A model generated the notes under the pieces. It was not told the DNA's origin, did not search any database, and was given only the letters and a program-made list of their open reading frames with translations. DNA of 64,000 nt from NCBI GenBank assembly GCA_039519185.1, contig CM076848.1, positions 190,160,003 to 190,224,002 of the forward strand. Direction: 5' to 3'. Both the position numbers and the translations under genes were made by a program. Source of the DNA: Astragalus membranaceus (Eukaryota > Streptophyta > Magnoliopsida > Fabales > Fabaceae). The first letter of the stretch is position 1, and each line of letters begins with the position of its first letter. Below are positions 45,881 through 58,050 of the stretch, one piece after another.

Positions 45881-47446
45881 GAATCAGTAAAACTTGCCTT
45901 TATAAAATTTTGACCAGTAGTCAAACAGGTAAAGCTAGTAGTATGTGATGACTTCATGAGATCATAATTTTATTCCATCAAACCAGATAAATGGTTAATG
46001 TTTGTGCTGAGAGGTTGATCAATAACGCTGCTAATATTGACTTTGAATTTACACACGTCACATTTAGAATTCAGAAATATAAACTGACCAAAAACAGAAA
46101 AGATAACTTTAAATATGCTTAATTTTTTTTTTATTTTGTTTTTTATTTTTTGCGTGAGTTTTAGTTCTTGTCTCTTTATAATTTTGTTTCATATTTTTTT
46201 TCCTTTTTTGTAGCTTAAAAAAGTTTATGGAAAGAATGCTTATGTCTAAAAACGTGTGATCTATGGTAAATGGTGAGGGGCTTTAACTCCGTCGATCTCC
46301 CATAAAAGAATAATTAAAAGTCACCTTAATTCAAAAAATTAACATTTTATGACTTTGCCGTGCTCATTTTTCCTCTCCTAAAGTTTGTGTCTCTATCTAA
46401 ATACTTCCTCGTATATCATCTTTTAAACTTGACACGGATCAGGAAGCAAAAGGATAAAAGTTGGACTGGAAAATTAAACATCTAAAAGTATTACTGAGAA
46501 TGTTAAAGTATAATAGAAGCTAGATTGTCCGTGAATGGGTTTACCTCGTTATGCATAGTCGAGTTGGTGCTGCTAAGGGCTCATCGGGACAGAATCAAGT
46601 AGCTTTTTTTGAAGGATTCGACGGAGTGTACTTGGGTGTAGACTCTCAAATCTCATTGTCATCGCTAAGGACTAATTCGATGATCAGAGCTTGAGGAACC
46701 TTGCCGACAACAGCGGGCCTCCTAACTAGTCTTCTCGGGTCATCAACACGAGTCACATGACGAGCATTACTAGGATCAAGAGCAGCAATGTGATCCCCAA
46801 GCCTCCGAAAAATGGCACGGTACTCTCCCGCGTTCATACAAGGCCTTCTTCGAGCAGAACCACCACGTACGTTGTGGAGAGGGCTCTATGAAAAATTGAG
46901 TATCCTCTGAAGACATCGTCTGTTGTCAACTATTCCTAATCTTAAGTAACATCATAACATCACAATAGTTATTATCATACAACACACAACAAAATATGGC
47001 TTAATAAGGACCGATTGTAGAAAATACTTATAACACCGGTTATAATGATCGGTGTCAAAAGATATGCGCTATATTAAAATTTGTCAGAATAATTGCAAAA
47101 TTGTCATGGTGTACATTTACATATTACACCTGTTTTTTATAAAACCGGTATTAAATCCCCAATTTTTATGTTAATCATGTACTAGTGTGTGTTATTTCTA
47201 GTAGACACACACACGTTGCTTTTTTGCTAGAGAAACAAACACATAATATCTTCTTGTATGTTTTCTCTTCTTTGTACATGAAAATATGTCTTATATTTCA
47301 CACATATGACATAGCTCTTTAGATACTGCAGTGATAAATTGCTTATTAACAATTCTAGTGTATTATCATTGGTTTTGAATGCTTATAACAACCAATCATT
47401 TTGTATCTACATGTTCAAAGTATACTGAACAAAAGGAGTAGGTTGA
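45881..47446. other. Intergenic DNA, possible old repeat pieces
   Basis: Mostly AT-rich with no recognised gene. A GC-richer island at 46640-46860 has a short minus-strand frame (GEYRAIFRRLGDHIAALDPS) with no family I recognise. Around 47028-47160, ACACCGGTTATAATGATCGGTGT-type inverted words resemble subterminal repeats of DNA transposons. Neither can be classified. Confidence 0.35.
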
Positions 47447-47536
47447 GTAGACAAAATGTTATTAGTAACGCTGATGTGCAGTGCCCTTTTTGTAAGAGTG
47501 AATAAAAATCTATTAGCCACCTCTTATTATACTGTA
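47447..47536 (+). pseudogene. LINE-type zf-RVT domain scrap
   Basis: The plus strand reads RQNVISNADVQCPFCKSE, a TAA stop, then KSISHLLLYCR. The C-P-F-C ... H-L-x3-C spacing matches the zinc-binding region (zf-RVT) found at the C-terminus of plant non-LTR reverse transcriptases. Only about 30 codons remain; no RT domain was found nearby. Confidence 0.5.
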
Positions 47537-47754
47537 GATATATGAATGGGAGACATATAGATGAAATGAAATTCCCTCACTGGAGGGGAATCTAAAAAAA
47601 CTAATATATTATATTGATCTAAAGTAACATAACAATGTTATTGAGCAAATATTTGATTTGAAGGTACAGATATTAATTAGGTGCGCATTTTAGGCTCTTG
47701 AATTAGCCTAATTATTAATGCTGCCTTCAAGTTCATCACTACTATATATACACA

Positions 47755-50700
47755 CTACCCACTCTTGCTTTTCATAGTTACTATGCCCTCAAATATTGGA
47801 TAACTAAGAGCCATTACATAGGATAGTAGGAAAAGTTGACCAAACATATCTTCAAAATCTCTAGTACTGAATAGTCTCCACAAACCACCAAAGAAGCAAA
47901 CAGTGTTGACTATGAGCAGCACAACCATTGGAGACATATACAGAGCTGCACCTTGAAAATCAAACCTCCCTTGTTCATATTTTTTGATTTTCTCTCTGTC
48001 TTTGTCAATAGCTTTATTTGACAAGTTGAATTTTTTCTTGCTCAATCCCAACCATTTCTTAACTCCTTCTATCATTGCAAATAAGCTAGTAACTGACTTG
48101 AGAATCCAAATTCTTTGTTCATCCCACCACATTGACACAGACCCATCCCCAGAAATAACCTCTACCAAATGTTGAATCTGTGTTGCTATATATAGTATTG
48201 CAAACACTACAAACCAAGGGTCTGTCACCTTTGGAAAGACAGGTATTCCTTTGAGGAAGCAAACTTGAGGTACAATGCCATAAAGGATGAAGCCAATAGC
48301 ATAGAAGGATGAAATAGACATGAAGCAATAAGTGAAGTTATGAATAGTGGACATTCTTGAAAATCCATAAGTAAAAGGGCTGTATTTAGAGACTGCAAGT
48401 AGACAAAGTTCAGACAACCACTTCACCAATTGAAGCATCCCTTCCTTGATGTCAGTAGGAGCACAGCCTAAGAAACATGGTGTTTTTGGGTATAGATAAG
48501 CTGATTTCCATCCTCTAGCATGCAATAGATACCCAGTTATGGTACTCTCTAGTAATATGCCATATGAGAATCCTACCTGTAGTTTACAAATCAAATAAAA
48601 TCATCAATTTCTACACATAAGCATCTAATTTAAGAAGACCAATTGAATAAACAAAATGTGGTTTATATTTTGCTATACTTATTCATACACTTACTTACCT
48701 CTGTACCCCATTTTGTGTTTGTCTCATAGGAACAAGAGGCCACTACTTGAGCTTCTCTTAAAATTTCTTCTTTTGAAAGATTCTTTTTGATACTTTGTTG
48801 TCCACGGATCGCCCTCAGTGATTCTATATATGTGCTAGACTTGCCATAGTAGTTTTCAGCATCAAGAAGATAATCATCTACAATTATAGGTAAAAAATCA
48901 CATGAGTTGGTTAATGCGCTTCGTCTAAATGAATGAACTCGACTAATATCAGAGTGTGATCCCTAATGAGGAACAATTTGTTACCTCTCGACCGACGACG
49001 GAAAATTAGTCTCCGAGAGACCTCCAAAAGTGTGCAAATAAAAAAAAAACATAGGAAAATGATTATGAGGCCATGCATAATTAATGTACCTTTTTGATTT
49101 GGACTTCCAAATAATAATGCACTTCTATTCAAGTAATTGCCGCTGCCAGAAAGACCTGGACCTCTCAATCCATCCATCCCTTGCCACATTGTCTGAAAGA
49201 AATTGCAATATGCCATCATATAGTAGATGATCAAACAAGATGAAGTGGAAGAAAAATAAAAGAAGGGGTTGTTGATTTGATTTATACCTTAAAAGCAGTT
49301 CTAGATTGATTATCATAGATGTCGTTTTTGCTAAGGTTATGAAACATTTGAGGGAATTGGACAAATGCAATATATTTAGAGGATTCGGGATCAAGAAAGA
49401 AACACATGGCTTGTTTGGCTGATGTTGGATCATTGCAATACATATCACAATCCACTGCAAGTACATAAGGTCCATTGCTGATTAGACCTGACACTCTTAG
49501 CTGCAACCACAATTGATGTTGTGAGTGTTACTCTAGTCAGTTATGGAAAAAAAAAAGTAGAAATATTCATCAATTTCAAAAGTATACACACACCAATGTA
49601 TTGAGGGCACCTCCTTTGAACTTGTGAGGAAGTGATGGTCTTCTTTCACGACACACATAAACAACACGTGGCAAATCTGGTTGGTCACTTATAATCTAAG
49701 ACAAAAAATTACAAAACGACATTAGCAATTAAATTTGGTTTTGACAAATTCTTTTCCAACTTTAACAAACAAAAACAAAAGCTTAATCTGTTAATTGGAG
49801 TGATTATTGGTCAAGACTCGGCTAATTTAATTAATTGGACCATATCAGACATAATTAAACTAGTGTACCTCAATCCGAGCAGGTCTATCGGTAACCATAC
49901 GGAGATTTTTGGGGTCTGAACCAAATTTCTCAATGTTTTTCTGCATCTTCTCATATTTAGCCTGTAAAATTGTAAAATCAATGAGATATATGTCTCTAAA
50001 CAATATACTTAAAATTAAAGCTACACCAATCAAAACAAATTTTCACCAGTTAGAGTCAACTACATAAAATCATATCTAGTGATACATTCTTAATTCCAAA
50101 TCTCTGTTGATAAATACTTTGATTTATAATTCATACACTACAACAAAATCTTGAAAAAAAAACACACCTTTTAGAAGCGCTTATACTAAAAGCTCCCCTT
50201 ATTTCGAAACACGCAACCAATCATGAGCGCTTGGGAGCATGGGGCGCTCCCTATTTGAAAACACAGAACCACATTCAGGAGCGCCTCTTACTGAGCGCTC
50301 CCAATTGAAAACACGGAACCACATTCAGGGGCGCTTTCCTCACAATCCCAATTGCTAGAACACAGAACCACATTCAGGGGAACTTTACACACGCGCGCCC
50401 CCAATTGCTAGAACACGGAACCACATTCAGGGGCGCTTTACACACGAGCGCCCCCAATTGCTAGAACACGGAGCCACCTTCAGGGGCGCTTCCCACACAA
50501 GCGCCCCCAATTCTTTACCGTTGACAGTACTCCCTCTTTCCCTTTCTCACGCCCTAGCTAGCCTTCACGCATACTGACCAACCTATGTATATAAACTATT
50601 TTTTACACAACAAAACCCTAAAATCAATTTGTCAGCCGCTTCATTCTGTATCTTCTTCAACATCTCCAATCTCCCTTCTCCAAGGTCACTGCATCGTCTC

Positions 50701-53700
50701 CCTAACTTTCTCTGATTTCTTCAAACTTCCTTTACCTGTCGCCTCTCCTGTACCCTCCATATCACGTCTCAACACTTCAATCTTCCTCGAGTTTCAACAT
50801 TTCTCTCAACGAAAACCACACACAATAACAACGGAGCAAGGGCGTTGTGATGATCTTCTCGCACTCTTCATCTCCCCTTCTCTCAAACTCGTTTGCTGCA
50901 ACACGACAGCGATTCAAAGGTGTTTCGATAATACACGATCTGAGATGTAAATGCGCTATGTTGAAACAAGATCTGAGATTTCGTTTGTATATTTTTTGTT
51001 CATTTCTTCAGATCTGTTTTGTTGTAAGTGAAAGTTTCATTTTTTTTTCTCAATCTGTAATGTAAAAATTTATATTTGTCTATAGTATGATGTTTCCTTC
51101 TTCTAGATCCATCAACTTCAGGGTTTCTTCTTTTGATCTATCAATTTGTGATTTTTTCTATTGTTTTGTATTTTTAACCGTCTTCACGAATGGTTGGTAA
51201 TGGGTGAGATGCATATTTTCTGATATTGGTTGTTGTTGGTTGATGAAAATGAGAGTTGGGAAGTGCTGCAAAATATTGGATATACCATAAACAAACAAAA
51301 AATAAAAAAAAAAACACATAGAATAAGGAGCGCTTGCAGTAATAAGTGCCCTTGATTGTCAAGTGCGCTAAGACCAGCAGGAGCGCTTGTTACTGCGAGC
51401 GCCCCTGATTGTCAAGTGCGCTAAGACCAAAATGAGCGCTTTTATTGCGAGCGCTCTTGTTTCTTAATAATTAGTAGCGCTTGGTATGCGCTCCTGTAGG
51501 GGGTTGGCAACAGGAGCGGAAGCTTTAAGAGCGCCCGAAAGCGCTCTCAATAGATAAAAAAAAAGCGCCCCCAATAATTTTCCTGTTGTAATGATATAGT
51601 GATTGCCCCCCACATGTCACTACTAAACTACTACCTTTTAGTGCAATAGATTCATTTTAAAGTCCAAAGAAGAGAGCAAGTTCGAATAGGCAATGTTCCA
51701 CTTCTCTCTTTCCATTCTCCGTCTAAAGACTATATGCATTAAGGACCACAAAAAGAAATATATTTTAAAAAGCAAAGTAAATAGAGTAGTGATACGATCG
51801 AGAACGAAATAGTTTGCAAGAAATGTACGAATTGCACTGTAAAGTAGTATTTCTCAAGTAAATAATATCAACCACATTAGTCTTAGAAAATTTCTTCTAT
51901 AGATGATAAAAAATAGGCTTAAAGGTACTTTTAGTCCCTGCAATTGTCAAGAAAATCCAGTTTAGTCCCTGCAATTCCAAAATTTTTAAAATAGTCCCTG
52001 CAATTACCAAACGTTATTAGTTAAGTCCCTGCTGTTATATTAGTGTTAACACCGTTATGTTTTGATGATGTGGCAGCCAATTAGGATCTTCATCTTCAAC
52101 CTTCTCTCTTCTTCTTCCGTCTTCTTTCTTGCTCTTCCATATTTCCCCCCTCTTCTGGAAAAATACAGATCTTCATTTTTTTTTTGGTCCAAAGATCTTC
52201 ATCTTCAAAACCGGAAAAACAAAAGGATAATAGATTTGTTAGATCTACTGGAAGAAGTAGAAAAAGTGAAGAACAAAACCCAGAATCACTCACCCACCCC
52301 CTCATCATCATCACCATCATCTTCAATCAACGGAATCAACGGATCTGCTTCTTCTTCTTCTTCTTCCATCTTCTCTCTCCCTCGAAATCAGTTAGGAAAA
52401 AACAACCCAGAAAAATTGTTCTTATCCCTTCTCCTTCCCCTCCTCCTCTCCCTCGAAATCAGTTACTCCTCCTCCACCAAAATATTACAGTGAGAGAGAA
52501 GGAACAAACTGTGAGTGAAGCCATGCGATGAGAAAGGAACGCACAGAATCGAAATCTGAGCTGTTCGATGAGAGAGGAACGCACGGAATCGAAATCTCAG
52601 TTGTTCGATGAGAGAGGAATGCGCAGAAATTTCAGATGTGCGTTGAGAGAGGAACGCGATGAGAGAGCGCAAATTTCAGATTTGGATTTTAGGGATTTCG
52701 ATTTCATGTGCAGAGAGAGTCCGGATCTCAGATTTTGATTTCAGTTCTTCTCCCTTCTTCTTCTTCTTCTTCTTCTTCTTTAACAGACCTGTTCCTGCAT
52801 TTTTGCAAACCTGTTCCTGCGTTTGTGTTTGTGGTCGCTCGATTTCTGGGTTGCTGGTCTGTGGTTTTTGATTTTAATTTAAGTTTTAGTAATTTATTTT
52901 TTAGTTTTAATATTTTATAAGCTATTTTTCTGGTCTGACTAAGCCCTTTTATTCCATGTTGGCATCCCTGTTGGCTGCCACATCATCAAAAGATAACAGT
53001 GTTAACCCTTAACTAACAGCAGGGGCTAAAAGTAGTAACGTTTAGTAATTGCAGGGACTATTTTAAAAGTTTTGGAATTGCATGGACTAAACTGGATTAT
53101 TTTGACATTTGCAGGGACTAAAAGTACATTTAAGCCTAAAAAATATTGTTCATTTTTCATAAGCATGAAGATATCTAACAGTAAGAGAAATGCTTTATTT
53201 ACTTGAGAACTCTCCAAATCATGAACAAAGAAGTTACTGTTCGTCCGTACCTTCATAGATTAGTCAAAAAAAGAACTCTCCAAAGTAATCTTATAATTAA
53301 AATAGTCAATTAATAGTAACGACCGTAATTAATAGAAGCAATTAATTATTTATTTAAATAAACTATTTCAATTAAAATTATTTACATTTGTGTAATAGCC
53401 AAAACTAATGTTGTTAGTTAAAACTAAGAGAAATTAGAAACCCTTAATATTTGCGAGGTTTGTTTTAAGAGTTTTTTTTTTCAGAGGTAAATAGATAAAC
53501 GTAATATTTGAGGGGGTAAATAATTAATATACCTTGATGTCCTCTTTGTCAGCCTCGAATTCATCATGTGTGCGAAGAGGAACAAGTTCATCCTCAGCAA
53601 GAGGAGAGAAGAAAAGCTTGGGGCACCTAGACTTGACACCATATTTTTTACAAAAAGGAACCCAAACCTTTGCAAATTGAGAAGCCTCTCTAATCCCATA

Positions 53701-54111
53701 AAAAGTAACAGGAGCAGCTCCATCATCAGAAAGATAAACAGAAAGCTTATCAGCAGGGTAATCCATGGAAATAGCAGAAACAACAGTATTCATAACCTCC
53801 ACCGTAGGTTCCTTTTCAGGATCAATTGTACACACAAATATGTCCAATCCTGGAAGCTTCTCATCCTTCGGTAACTTTTCTGTCTTCACTGACCTGCTCA
53901 CTGGACGCCACCTGTATGCTTGGTTGAAGAACCATAAGACGGAAAGGATAAGCTCAGCTAGTGTCATAAGAATCCATGGTAGTGTTGGGATGAAACGTGT
54001 GATTCTGTAGTAGAAGAGTAGTAAGACGCATGCGAAGTGGAATATTATGTGAATTCTGCTTAGTGGTAACCATGATTGAACTGTTTCTTTGTGAAGGGTG
54101 AAGTCTGCCAT
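47755..54111 (-). CDS. Cellulose-synthase-like glycosyltransferase (CslM/CSyGT-type, 696 aa)
   Basis: Seven exons (54111-53533, 49961-49869, 49695-49594, 49500-49288, 49192-49090, 48877-48699, 48576-47755) join at GT/AG sites to 697 codons without a break. The GT2-family membrane enzyme has two N-terminal helices (about 20-37, 45-62), D-containing YLSDDG (128-131) and AVDCDMY (DCD at 275-277), ESTITGY in place of the usual TED (433-439), QLVKW (472-476) in place of QxxRW, and several C-terminal helices ending KSKSG. It most resembles legume CslM/CSyGT proteins, ER-located enzymes that add glucuronic acid to C-3 of triterpenoid aglycones in saponin synthesis. CslG or CslE membership is the alternative. 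Intron 1 is 3.57 kb and carries two DNA transposons. Confidence 0.88.
50136..51593 (+). mobile_element. Non-autonomous CACTA element in intron 1 of the Csl gene
   Basis: Starts CACTACAACAAAATC and ends TTTTCCTGTTGTAATG (one change from TGTTGTAGTG). It is flanked by ATA on both sides (50133-50135 and 51594-51596), the 3-bp duplication typical of CACTA elements. Near each end are many GAGCGC / GGGCGCTT subterminal repeats in inverted orientation, for example around 50220-50510 and 51330-51570. The centre (50600-51180) is a TC-rich non-repeated stretch with no transposase. It could hold captured sequence that I do not recognise. Confidence 0.92.
51916..53136. mobile_element. MULE with long terminal inverted repeats in intron 1 of the Csl gene
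   Basis: Terminal inverted repeats of about 165 bp (51916-52079 and 52972-53136), GGCTTAAAGGTACTTTTAGT... against its mirror, carry several AGTCCCTGCAATT words. The 9-bp target duplication TAAAAAATA is perfect (51907-51915 and 53137-53145). This is the Mutator-like pattern. The 890-bp interior is TCTTC-rich, then has three 40-bp repeats, then TTCTTC repeats. It encodes no transposase. The interior might be captured host sequence (Pack-MULE), but I cannot name a source. Confidence 0.94.
52526..52660. repeat. 40-bp tandem repeat inside the MULE
   Basis: CGATGAGA(A/G)AGGAACGCAC(A/G)-type units start at 52526, 52566 and 52606 (exact 40-bp steps). A degenerate continuation (TTGAGAGAGGAACGCGATGAG) reaches about 52660. 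Confidence 0.85.
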
Positions 54112-54170
54112 AATAGTAGCTTCACTACAATACAACCTCGTACCTTATTAGCAAGCAAGGAAGCTCCTTC

Positions 54171-54179
54171 ATTTTTATA
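54171..54179 (-). promoter_or_regulatory. Candidate TATA box of the Csl gene
   Basis: TATAAAAAT on the minus strand, about 60 bp upstream of the ATG at 54111. The spacing leaves room for a 5' UTR of roughly 30 bases. It is the only clear TATA motif in the first 200 bp upstream. Confidence 0.5.
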
Positions 54180-54932
54180 ACGACAGTTAAGTTAACTTGA
54201 GAAAGAAAAAACACGAAGAAAGCAAGCGAAACAAGAAACACTGTGTCTGTGTACGAAAATAAAATACTAATTTTTAAGTCACTCGCGTGGAACTCGCTAT
54301 AGAGAATTATTTGTTTGTATAACGTGGTGATAAATGAAAAAGACGAAAGCCCTCGTGATGCACGTACTTGCCGCGTGGCTACTTATTTTATTAGCTAGCT
54401 TTTTTTTGGTCAAACCAGCGACTCAACCATGGGCCATTATGATGCATTCCTCATCAAACCCCTCCCCTACTCATCACACCCCCCCCTTACCCTATGAATT
54501 TACCAAAATAACCCTAACATTCTAAAATATTTCCCCTTATCCTTCATCCCTCATCTTCTCCTCTAACTCCAACACACTCCCCTCTAACACCCAACCTTCC
54601 ATCTCTCCACTCCAAACCTTATCCTCCTCACCTACATCATTAACCTTCTACTCATCTTCTCAACATTGCCAACCATAATAAGGTATCATCTATTTTGGAC
54701 AAGACATTGACTTATCTTAGATTACACACACCGACCAAGTATTATGTAAGAATAAAAGGCGTATTTGTGTCTTTTAAACAAATCATAGGGAAGGTAAGTA
54801 AAAGAATTTCAGCAAATAAGGGAGGTGAATGTTCAATTTAAAAATAGAAGATGTGTCTATGTCAGTTCCCCTTACTATAACTTATTACTATTATTAAGTT
54901 CTCCATTGAGTCTCTCCATTATATCAATTATT

Positions 54933-54934
<2 letters not shown>
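54180..54934. other. 5' flank of the Csl gene
   Basis: Intergenic, AT-rich, with a C-rich stretch (54440-54660, many ACCC/CTCC runs). No coding homology was noticed. Distal promoter elements of the minus-strand Csl gene would lie here. Confidence 0.4.

Positions 54935-55030
<96 letters not shown>
54935..55030. repeat. (CT)n microsatellite
   Basis: About 48 uninterrupted CT dinucleotides, the longest perfect microsatellite in the window. Shorter (CT)n runs recur at about 56033-56068 and 56091-56107. Confidence 0.97.
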
Positions 55031-55031
<1 letters not shown>

Positions 55032-55257
55032 GTAAAAAGGGACTATATTGAAACTTTTTATTGTACATGTGAGGAATTATATTGAACTTTTGTAAACTTT
55101 TGTAAACTTTAAGAGACTAAATTGGGTAATAACTCTTTTTAAAAACTGAGCTGCTATATATTCTTTTTGTAACAAATTTTTTAGGCGACTTGGGTTCTAT
55201 TTTTTTTTAAGCCAAGAAAAATCTATTAAAAGAGAAAAAGAAATACAAAAAAACCAA

Positions 55258-55546
55258 GGGAGCTAATAGCGTCCATATTTTAGCGTCGGCCACGATACCC
55301 ACGCTAATAGCGTCGGCCTAGAGTCGGCTTGACCCACGCAACCCATGAATTTATTTTCTGTTGAAAAAAAATTAGCGTCGGCTCTGGCGAACGCTACTCC
55401 GGAAATAGCGGACGTTAAGTGCTTAATTTTTAAATATTATTTTTAGCGTCGGCTCTGGCGAACGCTACTCAGGAAATAGCGGACGTTAAGTGCTTAATTT
55501 TTAAATATTATTTTTAGCGTCGGCTCTGGCCGACGCTACCTCTCCG
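55258..55546. repeat. TAGCGTCGGC repeats, including a 71-bp tandem duplication
   Basis: TTAGCGTCGGC(C/T) recurs with inverted partners (GCCGACGCTA). A 71-bp unit (AGCGTCGGCTCTGGCGAACG...) begins at 55374, 55445 and 55516, the third partial. Dense short GC-rich repeats in both orientations resemble CACTA subterminal regions, but no CACTA terminus is visible nearby. Confidence 0.7.
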
Positions 55547-56028
55547 TTTATTTTACTATTATCATTCTCACTCTCACACTCTCGCTCACTCTCACTCTCC
55601 TCACCCTATCCTCACTTTCACTATTCTCACTCTCACACTCTCGCTCTCACACTCCTCATCCTCCGTTCTGCCTCCACCCACACTCCCCATCGTCGTGCTC
55701 GACTCCTCCCTCACCTACGCCCTCATTCTCCTCAACTTCGGCGAAACCCTAACCTCACCTTTCCCCAATCCCTAGCTCAACTCCGGCCTCCGCCCTCCGC
55801 CCTCATTCTCGCAACCACCGTTCGCCGCCATCCACTCATTTTTCCGGCCGCTGAAAGGTTAGTAGTCTCTCCACTTGTTTCAGTTCTAGAACCGTTTATA
55901 TTTCATTTTCACCATTTTCGTCTTTTTCATTTTTCTCTATTCTTGATTTCTAGGTCACCACCACCGTCACCTCTTCCGGTCATCTCTTCCTCTGCCTCAC
56001 GGTTTGTTTGGGTTCTCCATCTGCGCGC

Positions 56029-56073
<45 letters not shown>

Positions 56074-57808
56074 AATGCTCACGATTCATTCTCTCTCTCT
56101 CTCTCTCACTCCATCTCTCACAAAATAGTTTTTTTTTGACAAATTTCCTCACTTGATAGGGTTTCTGTATTAACGGTTTTGTTGATTTTGTGTATTTTGG
56201 TTTTAGGGTTTATTGATTTTGTGTATTTAGGTTTTTTTTGGTACAAAATTGAACACATGATCTGATAGAAAGAACATGGTGTACTAAGTGGGATGTGTGA
56301 ACTTAATTTGGATGCTTAAGGTGTAACTCAAGAATGGTGTTTGAAACTTCAAAGTAAAGTCCAAATAGGTAAATTTAGCTAGAAATCCAAACATATGTCT
56401 CCCTTCTAGCATAGTGGATTGTTAAGTAGCAACTTCTGGCACTTGTAAACTGCTTTTCATTGTTTGGGGTTTTTTTTGTTGTTGGTTGAAAGTCCTTATA
56501 TTCCTTAATTCCTTAATGTCTCATTACTATCTTTGTAGTTTTATTTAAAAATGTAATGTGTAAGAAAAAAGAGAAATTTGACCCTGCCAAATTATTATTT
56601 TCTCATGAATATCTATGTAGTTTCTTTTATCATTGCTTTGCCTTAGTAATAGAATTCAAAGGCATCGTAATCTTGGTGATCTTAAGCCTATTGAAATGAC
56701 CTAATACACTGTTAAAGGTGCTTCTCAAGCTTTTGATCGATTTAACTTTGTTGAATATATAATTTTGCTTTTGTTTTAGCAGGATCCACGTGTCATAGAA
56801 TGATCTTGAAAATATTGTAGTGGAACAGCAAAAGATAGAGATCAATGGCACTCATAAACATTGTAACCTCTTCACCTTGAAAGATTGTAAACGGATTTAA
56901 GTTGAGAGACAAATATATTGCAGATAAGTTGAGGAACTCTTCAAATTTTTTATGAGTTTATTTTCAATCAAACACACCTATTTCATATATACAAGAATTT
57001 ATGCCTTTATTATTTTTAATCATTTTCAATTGAACCTTGCATTTCTAATACTATTTCCACTTAAAATGATGTCCAGTATTGTTTCTATGTCTAGGAGAGG
57101 ATACTTTTCATTTGATTGAACTTCATTATATTCTACGAATATCTATGCTATTATGTTTAATTTGGCGTTAAATTTTCTTTTTCATTCCAGATCAGCTGAT
57201 AAAACCAAAGCATACCAGAATAAAATATGGGTGATTTTATTGATGTGAAGCAGTTAAAGAAAACTGGGTGATTTTATTGCATATTGATGTTGAATTTTGG
57301 ATATAATGTCAACTTCTCTGTTTCTAAATATGTAACTCTTTTTCTCTGTTTCTAAATATGCCAGTCTTGTTTCTATGTAAGTTGTTTCCGTTGGTCTGTA
57401 TTTTTCTGATTCTAAGTGCTGCAAAATTTAGACATTACTCAATCAATTTTGTTTAGGAAACTGTTACTGTATTTGCTTCTTGTGAAACTGTTACTGTTGC
57501 ATATTCGGTTCTGTTACTGTTCTGCATATTCGATTCTGTTACTGGTGCTCTTTGATAACAAATTCTGGTTGCAATTCTGTTATTAGTTTCTTAGCTCTGA
57601 GCTTATTACAGACATCTTAATTTCTCAATCAAAGTGTATCATTCATCTGATTTAGTAGTCGCTCAAATTAGTATAGCTTGCTAGAAACCTTCTGTCTTAT
57701 GTGTATCTATGGGATGCTTCAACTGATTTATATGTCAACTAAATTGTCTAAATGGTTTAAATATATTGCATCTAGACATCTAGTGTTGAATATTATTTGT
57801 CCTTACAG
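55547..57808. other. Possible transduplicated or decayed gene region, mostly unrecognised
   Basis: It begins with CT/C-rich DNA like a 5' leader and a GCTGAAAG|GTTAGT donor at about 55858, then a GTCACCACCACC stretch after a TTTCTAG acceptor (55953). Further exon-like islands bounded by AG and GT occur near 56785 and 57191. None gives a protein I recognise. The rest is AT-rich intron-like DNA. Confidence 0.35.
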
Positions 57809-57877
57809 GTCTGGTGGAGCTTGCTGCTGTAGGAGTTCCCACTGATGCTGAAACCAAAGAGTTCTTACCGCATAAAG
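57809..57877 (+). other. Exon-like fragment of unknown origin
   Basis: Between an ACAG acceptor and a GTACTA donor the frame reads LVELAAVGVPTDAETKEFLP. It is coding-like and open, but I do not recognise the family. It is the same strand as the putative pantothenate kinase fragment that follows. Confidence 0.4.
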
Positions 57878-57994
57878 GTACTACTTCTGCTTTTCAATTA
57901 GTTTGCCATTACAAAAAAATTCTACATTGCCTATTTACTACATTACACATTATGTTTTCTCGATTAGTTACTGATGAATGTGTTCACAACTCAG

Positions 57995-58050
57995 ATTTGG
58001 TGGTGGTACTTATTGGGGCCTGGGAAGACAGTTAACAGAATGTAAGAGGT
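57995..58050 (+). pseudogene. Pantothenate kinase-like exon fragment
   Basis: After a CTCAG acceptor the frame reads FGGGTYWGLGRQLTECK, matching the GGGT(F/Y)WGLGRLLT motif of eukaryotic type II pantothenate kinases, the first enzyme of coenzyme A synthesis. The protein would be several hundred residues; only this block is seen. It is probably a captured or decayed piece. Confidence 0.55.

Noticed and set aside
46646..46837. Short minus-strand frame with arginine-rich translation
   Set aside because: No recognised domain, no splice context and no neighbours to support it; reported only as an unexplained GC-richer island.
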